Origin: Owenweeksia sp048267305
GTDB lineage: Bacteria; Bacteroidota; Bacteroidia; Flavobacteriales; Schleiferiaceae
Direction: 5' to 3'
NCBI GenBank assembly: GCA_048267305.1
Contig: JBLWXT010000003.1
Location: 62,001-126,000 of the forward strand
DNA length: 64,000 nt
Each line of letters opens with the position of its first letter. Position 1 is the first letter of the stretch. The position numbers were made by a program, and so were the translations under genes. Shown here in pieces: positions 58,363 through 64,000 of the stretch. The notes below the pieces were generated by a model. It ran no database searches, was not told the DNA's origin, and saw only the letters and a program-made list of their open reading frames with translations.

Positions 58363-60777
58363 TTAAATAGAAGGAAACTGTGTAGGATTGGCCTCATGCA
58401 TCATTCCATAAACAGCTTCTACAATATCATCAGCCGAAGGCTTAGAGAAGTAGTCGCCATCACTACCATAGGCCGGGCGGTGCGCCTTGGCAGCTATGGT
58501 CATGGGTTTGCTGTCCAAATATTGATAGCCATCCTGCTCTTCTAAAATTTGCTGAAGGATAAAGGCACTGGCACCACCGGGAACATCTTCGTCCATCACC
58601 ACCAATCTATTGGTATGCTGAAGGCTCTTTACAATATCGTGGTTTAAATCAAAGGGCAGTAATGACTGCACATCGATTATTTGCATGGAAATACCCATTT
58701 CCTCTAATAGATCGGCAGCATCAGCAGCAATGCGGCAGCTGCTTCCATAAGTAACCAGAGTAAGATCATTTCCCTCGCGAATAGTCTCTACCACGCCCAG
58801 TGGAGTTCTTATCTCTCCAAGGTTGTTAGGCATTTTTTCCTTTAAGCGATACCCATTCAGGCATTCTACAATAAGGGCGGGGTCATCACTGTCTAACATA
58901 GTGTTATAGAAACCTGCGGCCTTTGTCATATTTCGGGGAACCAAAACGTGTATACCACGGATGGCATTTAATATGGTGCCCATAGGAGAGCCACTGTGCC
59001 AAATGCCTTCAAGGCGATGGCCACGGGTGCGCACAATAACCGGTGCTTTTTGACGACCTTTTGTACGATAATGTAGGGTAGCCAGGTCGTCACTCATTAT
59101 TTGAAGAGCATAGAGTAAGTAATCCAGGTATTGCACTTCAGCGATTGGACGCAGGCCTCTCATAGCCATGCCAATTCCTTGTCCAAGTATGGTGGCCTCG
59201 CGAATACCAGTGTCAAACACACGGCCTTCGCCATGTTTATCCTGTAGCCCTTCAAGGCCCTGGTTTACATCACCAATTTTACCACTGTCTTCACCAAAAA
59301 CCAAAACTTCTGGTCTTTCAGCCAGCAAACGGTCAAAGTTGTCGCGGAGGATAATGCGTGCATCCACCTCCTTGCTGTCATCATCATAGCTTGCGTCTAC
59401 AGCGGCCATGTGAAGTGGGCTATGTGCCGACTGACTGTACAGGTAATCGCTATAGCGATCGGTATTGGCAGTGTTTGACTGTTTTAGCCAGTTTTTCAAT
59501 TCGGTCTTGGCGGGGCTGTCAACATCCTTCAGTTGCCATACTGCTCTGCGTGCTGCAGAAACGGCATCTTTTCGAAGAGGTTCGCCATTAGACTTAAGTT
59601 GGGCGGCCATGTTGTTTAATTCCTCTTCAGCCGAAGTACCTGTAGCTGCTTGCTCAATAAGAGAAGCTACGGTGCTTACATCTTCCTTAATACCATTGAT
59701 ATAGTTTTTCCAGGCGGCAGCCTTGGCTTCCCGGGTAACCTTCTTAGCTTCTTTTTCAATGGCCACAAGTTCTTCTTCGGTAGCTATTGCTGTGAGGATA
59801 ATTTCCTCACGCATTTTTTTGATACAGTCAAAATCCTGCTCCCAGCTTAGGCGCTGCTCATTTTTATATCGTTCATGCGAACCTGAAGTGGAGTGTCCCT
59901 GAGGTTGGGTCAACTCATTTACATGTACCAAAACCGGCACATGTTGTTCACGTGCAATTTTTGCTGCTTTTTGATAGGTGGATACGAGGCTGCTGTAATC
60001 CCAACCTTTTACATTAAGGATTTCAAATCCATTGGTATCATTTCCCTTTTGAAATCCTTTAAGGATTTCAGAAATATTTTCTTTGGTGGTTTGGTATTTG
60101 GCATGTACCGAAATTCCATAGTCATCATCCCAAACGGAAATAACCATAGGCACCTGTAGGACGCCAGCAGCATTTATAGTTTCAAAAAACAAACCTTCAG
60201 AAGTAGAGGCATTGCCAATGGTTCCCCAGGCTATTTCATCGCCATTGCGGCTGAATTTTGTAAAATTCTCCAGGCCTTTGTTTTCGCGATAAACCTTAGA
60301 AGCTTCGGCCAAGCCAAGTAAGCGCGGCATCTGCCCGGCTGTGGGCGATATATCTGCCGATGAATTTTTTTGTGCGGTAAGATCCTTCCACTCACCATTT
60401 TCATCTAAACTTTGGGTTGCGAAGTGCCCGTTCATTTGCCTTCCGGCAGAGGCAGGCTCATTTTCGTGATTGGTATCAGCGTATAGGCTGGCAAAAAACT
60501 GCTGAGTTGTAAGTTGACCAATGGCCATCATAAAGGTTTGATCGCGGTAGTAGCCTGATCGGAAATCTCCGTCTTTAAAGGCTTTAGCCCACGCAATCTG
60601 GGCAACCTCCTTACCGTCTCCAAAAATTCCAAACTTGGCCTTTCCGGTTAAAACTTCCCTACGACCTATCAAGCTGGCTTCACGGCTCTCAATGGCCAAT
60701 TTATAGTCGTTAAGAAAAACTTCTTTCAGCTCATCATAACTTATCTCATTGCTCGACTGGGTGCGGGTATCGCTCAT
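58363..60777 (-). CDS. Fused alpha/beta 2-oxoacid dehydrogenase E1
   Basis: An 804-residue, thiamine-diphosphate-dependent E1. The frame is open to 60807; the ATG at 60777 (MSDTRTQSSNEISYDEL) is preferred because the promoter lies just upstream. The alpha half has KAFKDGDFRSGYYRDQTF and the ThDP region IGNASTSEGLFFETINAAG; in place of the canonical G-D-G the motif reads G-N-A. The beta half has VFGEDSGKIGDVNQGL, FDTGIREATILGQGIGMA and IRTPLGVVETIREG. Such fused E1s are common in Bacteroidota and act with E2 in branched-chain or pyruvate-type complexes; the E2 at 18113-19453 is the probable partner. Activity is likely but the altered motif deserves attention. Confidence 0.92.
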   Translation of the reverse strand: MSDTRTQSSNEISYDELKEVFLNDYKLAIESREASLIGRREVLTGKAKFGIFGDGKEVAQIAWAKAFKDGDFRSGYYRDQTFMMAIGQLTTQQFFASLYADTNHENEPASAGRQMNGHFATQSLDENGEWKDLTAQKNSSADISPTAGQMPRLLGLAEASKVYRENKGLENFTKFSRNGDEIAWGTIGNASTSEGLFFETINAAGVLQVPMVISVWDDDYGISVHAKYQTTKENISEILKGFQKGNDTNGFEILNVKGWDYSSLVSTYQKAAKIAREQHVPVLVHVNELTQPQGHSTSGSHERYKNEQRLSWEQDFDCIKKMREEIILTAIATEEELVAIEKEAKKVTREAKAAAWKNYINGIKEDVSTVASLIEQAATGTSAEEELNNMAAQLKSNGEPLRKDAVSAARRAVWQLKDVDSPAKTELKNWLKQSNTANTDRYSDYLYSQSAHSPLHMAAVDASYDDDSKEVDARIILRDNFDRLLAERPEVLVFGEDSGKIGDVNQGLEGLQDKHGEGRVFDTGIREATILGQGIGMAMRGLRPIAEVQYLDYLLYALQIMSDDLATLHYRTKGRQKAPVIVRTRGHRLEGIWHSGSPMGTILNAIRGIHVLVPRNMTKAAGFYNTMLDSDDPALIVECLNGYRLKEKMPNNLGEIRTPLGVVETIREGNDLTLVTYGSSCRIAADAADLLEEMGISMQIIDVQSLLPFDLNHDIVKSLQHTNRLVVMDEDVPGGASAFILQQILEEQDGYQYLDSKPMTIAAKAHRPAYGSDGDYFSKPSADDIVEAVYGMMHEANPTQFPSI

Positions 60778-60804
60778 ATTCAGAATATTTAAAATAAGGG
60801 GCTG

Positions 60805-60836
60805 CAAATGTAGCCATTATTCGCAGGTTGTTCAAA
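60805..60836 (-). promoter_or_regulatory. Full Bacteroidota sigma-A promoter for the E1 operon
   Basis: On the minus strand, TTTG (60833-60836) is followed by exactly 20 bases and TACATTTG (60805-60812). Both boxes match the consensus, and the E1 ATG lies 27 bases downstream. Confidence 0.75.
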
Positions 60837-60925
60837 AGCGCGCAGCCTAAGGCAACTGAAATTTGGGGCCATTTTAAATTAAACATCAACAGCTAACTCC
60901 TTTGCCGAGGAGCCACCCGTGGCTT

Positions 60926-60976
60926 GAATTTGTAAATCGGGATTTTCTGCTCAGCTTTTATTTGGATTTACAATTC
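60926..60976. repeat. Inverted repeat between E1 and the PAS kinase gene
   Basis: GAATTTGTAAATC (60926-60938) and GATTTACAATTC (60965-60976) are complementary apart from one extra base, with a 26-base spacer. A perfect 6-bp hairpin (60911-60924) is adjacent. The segment resembles a degenerate intergenic repeat. Confidence 0.55.
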
Positions 60977-61146
60977 GCGAAATTAATCGTGAAAAGATGT
61001 AACTCACAAACGGAAACAATTGAATTTCAGTGAGATTTAGTAATACTGATATTTCTTACACGGATGTTTTGCTTCGAAAAAATTGGCTTTTAAATAAGGG
61101 CGGATAAATAATTTCGGTTACATTTAAACCACTCTAATTCAAAAAA

Positions 61147-62349
61147 ATGACTCTGCCACTCTCTCACCAAAATGGTACATCCTTACGCCATAATTTTAAC
61201 ATTTCGAACAATCAACAATTAGAAAATCGTTCAAATAATGATGAATCCCCGCCAGTAATGAAAATGCCATTACTGGAAGCTTTTGAAAGGTTTAAGGCTG
61301 CATTTAATACAGGAAACACGGCTAAGCTTATCGTAAACAAAGACTTAAGGATCATCGATGTAAATAAATCTTTTAAATCTTTGACAGGCTGTTGTTTCTC
61401 AGGAACCATTAAGGGAGCTTCAATTGAAGAGTTGAATATTTTTAAGCGATCAGCTATAGATGAGTTTCGGAAAAGGATTCTAGCCGGGGCAGAGGACGAA
61501 GTATATCGCTTTATAACAGACATTAGCTTAGACGAGAACCTTAGGCATTTACAGGTTTCTGTGAGCTCTATATCGATAGAAAGTAGCGGGGCACCAGAGC
61601 AGTTTATGGTTGATTTGACAGATATTACTGAACTGGAGCAAAGTAAAACCGGATGGAGTGAGAGCAGGTTGCTATTGGAGAAGCAGGATGCGGAATTTAA
61701 AAATATGGCCAAAATTATCTCCCATGATTTGAGAGCTCCGGCCACTAATATTTCCAACCTTATCGGATTAATAGAATCAGTCTCTGAATACCCAATAGAT
61801 CCACAGCTGATTGATGGACTCAAGGCATCGGCAAGTGCAATTCTAAATACTTTGGATAACACCGGGCTGCAATTAAATACTCATTTGAAAAACGCAGCTT
61901 CTATTAGCTTTAACTCAATAGGGCAAAGTATCAATGATGTAATAGAGGGGATAAATTCAATAGAAGGCCTTAGTGAAGCAAATATTAAAGTGAAGGCCTA
62001 TGACAATTCTGATTGGAATATTCCCGATGAATTGTTGAAAATGGTGTTGTTTCAGTTAGTTTCAAATAGTTTTAAGTTTCGCAACCTTAACAAAACATTG
62101 ATAATTAATATTACAGCTTTCCACCAGGGTGGAAAAAGAATTATTAAAGTGACAGATAATGGTGTTGGTATAAATCTTAAAGATCAGGAACAGAGGCTAT
62201 TTGGCCTTTTTCAAACGTTTCATTCGCATCCCGAAGCACGCGGAGTTGGTTTGTTTCAGGTGAAAAACAGGATGAAGTCAATTGGAGGTGATGTACTTTT
62301 GGAAAGTGAAGTAGGCGTGGGAACCACAGTAACCTTAAATTTTAATTGA
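61147..62349 (+). CDS. PAS-domain sensor histidine kinase
   Basis: A 400-residue cytosolic kinase without membrane helices. Residues about 50-170 form a PAS domain (NTAKLIVNKDLRIIDVNKSFKSLTG in part) for a small ligand or redox cue. H193 (IISHDLRAPATN) is the phosphorylation site. ATP-binding boxes are LVSNSFKFRNLN, VTDNGVGIN and ARGVGLFQVKNRM. It lies seven bases before a response-regulator gene and is its obvious partner. Confidence 0.92.
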   Translation: MTLPLSHQNGTSLRHNFNISNNQQLENRSNNDESPPVMKMPLLEAFERFKAAFNTGNTAKLIVNKDLRIIDVNKSFKSLTGCCFSGTIKGASIEELNIFKRSAIDEFRKRILAGAEDEVYRFITDISLDENLRHLQVSVSSISIESSGAPEQFMVDLTDITELEQSKTGWSESRLLLEKQDAEFKNMAKIISHDLRAPATNISNLIGLIESVSEYPIDPQLIDGLKASASAILNTLDNTGLQLNTHLKNAASISFNSIGQSINDVIEGINSIEGLSEANIKVKAYDNSDWNIPDELLKMVLFQLVSNSFKFRNLNKTLIINITAFHQGGKRIIKVTDNGVGINLKDQEQRLFGLFQTFHSHPEARGVGLFQVKNRMKSIGGDVLLESEVGVGTTVTLNFN

Positions 62350-62355
62350 TTAGGA

Positions 62356-62757
62356 ATGAATGAAAAGAAGCACCTGTGTGTTATTGATGACGATCAGGTA
62401 TATCAGTTTACAATCAAGAAAACTTTGGAGCACAGGAATACTTTTAGCAGAGTTTCCTTTTTTAACGATGGTAAAGAAGGAATTGACTTCCTGAAAGGTG
62501 AGATTAATAGTGCTTCTGATTTGCCAGACGTTATTCTTTTAGACCTTAACATGCCAGTGCTTGACGGTTGGGGGTTTATGGAGGAATTTATGGCTATCAA
62601 AGATCAGCTGGCAAAGCCAGTGCATATCTATTTGGTAACCTCCAGCATTGATTTTAGAGACAGGGAACGGGCCAAAAACTATAGCGAGGTAAGTGATTTT
62701 AAGATAAAGCCCATTACCTACGAAGAACTCTCCCTAACCCTTTGGGAGCTGGCTTAG
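62356..62757 (+). CDS. Single-domain response regulator
   Basis: A 133-residue receiver with no output domain. The acidic pair DDD near the start, phospho-acceptor D63 (ILLDLNMPVLDG), a Ser/Thr switch in LVTSS and the lysine in FKIKP are all present. It probably acts by protein contact or feeds a relay. It is paired with the PAS kinase. Confidence 0.94.
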   Translation: MNEKKHLCVIDDDQVYQFTIKKTLEHRNTFSRVSFFNDGKEGIDFLKGEINSASDLPDVILLDLNMPVLDGWGFMEEFMAIKDQLAKPVHIYLVTSSIDFRDRERAKNYSEVSDFKIKPITYEELSLTLWELA

Positions 62758-62856
62758 ATTTTAAGCGTTGCTTATGCTATTGGCATTGACTATGGTGCGA
62801 TAGCAAATTTGCAGACCTTAAGCTCTTAAATTTGAATTTCATTTTAAAATTTGAAC

Positions 62857-63138
62857 ATGAAGGCAATTTGGAACGGTCAGGTTTTGGCTGAAAGCGATAA
62901 AACCATAGTGGTGGAGAACAATCACTATTTCCCACCAGAATCCATAAATATGGAATTTTTTAAGGAATCGGCATCACATAGCACTTGCCCATGGAAGGGA
63001 GTGGCATCATATTATACCATAGAGGTAAACGGAGATCAAAATCCGGATGCTGCATGGTATTATCCCAAAACCAAAGCTTTGGCTGATAAAATAGAGGGGT
63101 ATGTGGCCTTTTGGAAGGGAGTGGAAGTAGTGAAATAA
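62857..63138 (+). CDS. DUF427 domain protein
   Basis: A 93-residue protein; the ATG at 62857 is preferred over an upstream TTG. The family pattern is complete: MKAIWNGQVLAESD, VENNHYFPPES, STCPWKGVASYYTIEV, AAWYYP and KGVEVV. It is a small beta-tent fold with no established biochemical role. A strong bidirectional terminator follows. Confidence 0.92.
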   Translation: MKAIWNGQVLAESDKTIVVENNHYFPPESINMEFFKESASHSTCPWKGVASYYTIEVNGDQNPDAAWYYPKTKALADKIEGYVAFWKGVEVVK

Positions 63139-63156
63139 AATATCACGAAAATCCTA

Positions 63157-63204
63157 TAAACCACAAGCCCCATCCACATAAAGTGTGATGGGGCTTGTGG
63201 TTTA
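63157..63204. terminator. Strong bidirectional terminator
   Basis: An 18-bp perfect stem (core AAACCACAAGCCCCATC and its complement) with a 12-base loop, between the DUF427 gene and the convergent T9SS protein gene. Weak T-tracts on either side. Confidence 0.85.
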
Positions 63205-63215
63205 TGCCGAGAAGC

Positions 63216-64000
63216 TTACTCCTTAATAAATTTAAGAATTATTGGCTCGGTAGTATTTTCTATTTGCAACCAATATACACCGGCCGAAAGGTTTTCAATA
63301 CTAATTGTAGTAGCTTCTACAGGATTTAATTCGGAAGTCCATTTTCTAATAAGGGCCCCACGCTGATCGTAAATTGAAAGTTGATGAACTCCATTTATAT
63401 CTGCTCTTAAATTAAGAAGAGAAGAAGCTGGTACGGGGTATAAGTAGGCATTGTTAAGTACCGCATCATTTGGCTCAAAGCCAATGGTTGAACAATTACT
63501 TCCTATAGATTCCAGACATACATCATCAATAGCCCAGCCTTCACCAGATATATTTGCGTTAGATGCAAATCTGAAACGGAATTGAATACCGCTATTGGCA
63601 AATACTTTAAAGTCATTTTGAGCTAAAACCCAGCCACCTGAATTCCCGCTAAAGCCGGGTTTAACATAATCTAGAGATTGTATAAACTGAGTGTTGTACC
63701 AAAGTGAATCTGTGCTCCAATATCTACCCAGGGTTTGCCAAGTTAAACCAGAATCCAGGGTGAACTCCACATTTCCACCATCAAAGTTTCTCTCGGTATC
63801 AAAGTTTTGCCAAAAGCTAAAGCGGTAGCAAAAATTACCATTTACCGGATAGATGGGCGTATAAAGGTGTTGATCCAGGGATGAGGCATACAACGAATCT
63901 TTAGTGAACCAAGTATTAGAGCCAGCATGCGCGCTATTGATTTGCTTTTTGTTTGGTATCCCATACTTCCATAAAGTATCTAAAGAACCTGTCTTCGTGT
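63216..64000 (-). CDS. T9SS-sorted secreted protein (5' partial)
   Basis: The frame stays open to the right edge of the window, so the N-terminus lies outside. The visible part is the last MAM-like module (INSAHAGSNTWFTKDSLYAS in part, NVEFTLDSGLTWQTLG, FRFRFASN, EGWAIDDVCLE) and a T9SS type A sorting domain (AYLYPVPASSLLNL, IYDQRGALIR, GVYWLQIEN, ILKFIKE). The module aligns well by eye with the last module of the large protein at 11562-16535 (shared NSAH/SSAHSGTN, DGGNVE, LWYNT, GWAIDD). It is probably another large surface protein of the same kind. Confidence 0.85.
   Translation of the reverse strand, partial: TKTGSLDTLWKYGIPNKKQINSAHAGSNTWFTKDSLYASSLDQHLYTPIYPVNGNFCYRFSFWQNFDTERNFDGGNVEFTLDSGLTWQTLGRYWSTDSLWYNTQFIQSLDYVKPGFSGNSGGWVLAQNDFKVFANSGIQFRFRFASNANISGEGWAIDDVCLESIGSNCSTIGFEPNDAVLNNAYLYPVPASSLLNLRADINGVHQLSIYDQRGALIRKWTSELNPVEATTISIENLSAGVYWLQIENTTEPIILKFIKE

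Larger units (their letters stand above)
60778..61146. other. Divergent intergenic region, 369 bases
   Basis: It holds the E1 promoter at its left (60805-60836) and, around 60911-60976, a small hairpin (AGCCAC/GTGGCT) and an inverted repeat. No clear promoter with TAnnTTTG was found for the kinase gene at 61147 (nearest: TACATTTA at about 61119). No open frame of interest. Confidence 0.6.

Noticed and set aside
61212..61862. 216-codon minus-strand frame inside the PAS kinase gene
   Set aside because: It is a shadow of the kinase coding frame; composition follows the kinase codons and no family motif appears.
1..64000. CRISPR arrays, tRNA or rRNA genes, integrases and transposases
   Set aside because: None recognised by eye on either strand; short cloverleaf genes could be missed without a scan.

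Overview
The window is a chromosomal segment of a member of the Bacteroidota, most likely a marine-type member of the Flavobacteriales. This placement is inferred from gene families and was not tested by search. The pointers are four proteins with type IX secretion (T9SS) C-terminal sorting domains, a TonB-dependent receptor with a carboxypeptidase-regulatory plug extension, a fused alpha/beta 2-oxoacid dehydrogenase E1, a GAPDH with a long N-terminal extension, signal peptides ending in -AQ, and many promoters with the Bacteroidota -7 element TAnnTTTG. I saw no rRNA, tRNA, CRISPR array, prophage or intact insertion sequence.

Layout. 1-3.5 kb: partial GAPDH, a DxD glycosyltransferase and a DegP/HtrA protease, all on the minus strand. 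3.6-6.9 kb: a tightly overlapped plus-strand operon of dapF, a GNAT acetyltransferase and a seven-haem cytochrome with TPR repeats. 7-11.4 kb: two lipoproteins facing each other, then clpB. 11.5-16.6 kb: a 1657-residue multi-module T9SS cargo protein. 16.6-23.6 kb: an FAH-family hydrolase with a DEDDh exonuclease, the E2 subunit of a 2-oxoacid dehydrogenase, and a recR operon with two envelope-glycan membrane glycosyltransferases. 23.8-34.5 kb: two sodium:solute symporters, a T9SS subtilisin-like protease, a large PIG-L deacetylase and a 36-residue membrane peptide overlapping its end. 34.5-36.8 kb: the ergothioneine genes egtB and egtD. 36.9-41.2 kb: a TonB-dependent receptor, a small T9SS protein and a START/GyrI-like protein. 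41.3-45.8 kb: guaA translationally coupled to a protein with five LysM repeats and a periplasmic-binding-protein-like domain, then a DUF1697 protein. 46-50 kb: a hybrid histidine kinase and an NtrC-type regulator whose 3' ends overlap. 50.4-54.7 kb: a PepSY-like protein, a TetR-fold/ABC1-kinase pair, a beta-barrel protein, a Nudix hydrolase and an esterase. 54.8-56.2 kb: two tandem paralogues with an N-terminal four-cysteine module, an internal signal-peptide-like segment and an extracytoplasmic beta domain. 56.3-60.8 kb: an operon of E1 alpha/beta, an RsmB/NOP RNA methyltransferase and murQ. 61-64 kb: a PAS histidine kinase with its response regulator, a DUF427 protein and a partial T9SS protein.

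Most genes are housekeeping or envelope functions. E1 (60.8 kb) and E2 (19.5 kb) presumably act in one complex although they lie about 40 kb apart; both have good consensus promoters. The parts most worth following up are the tandem four-cysteine transmembrane paralogues, the TetR-ABC1 pair (reminiscent of COQ9/COQ8), the minimal ergothioneine pair, the small membrane peptide between the PIG-L deacetylase and a symporter, and recurring terminator/promoter composites.
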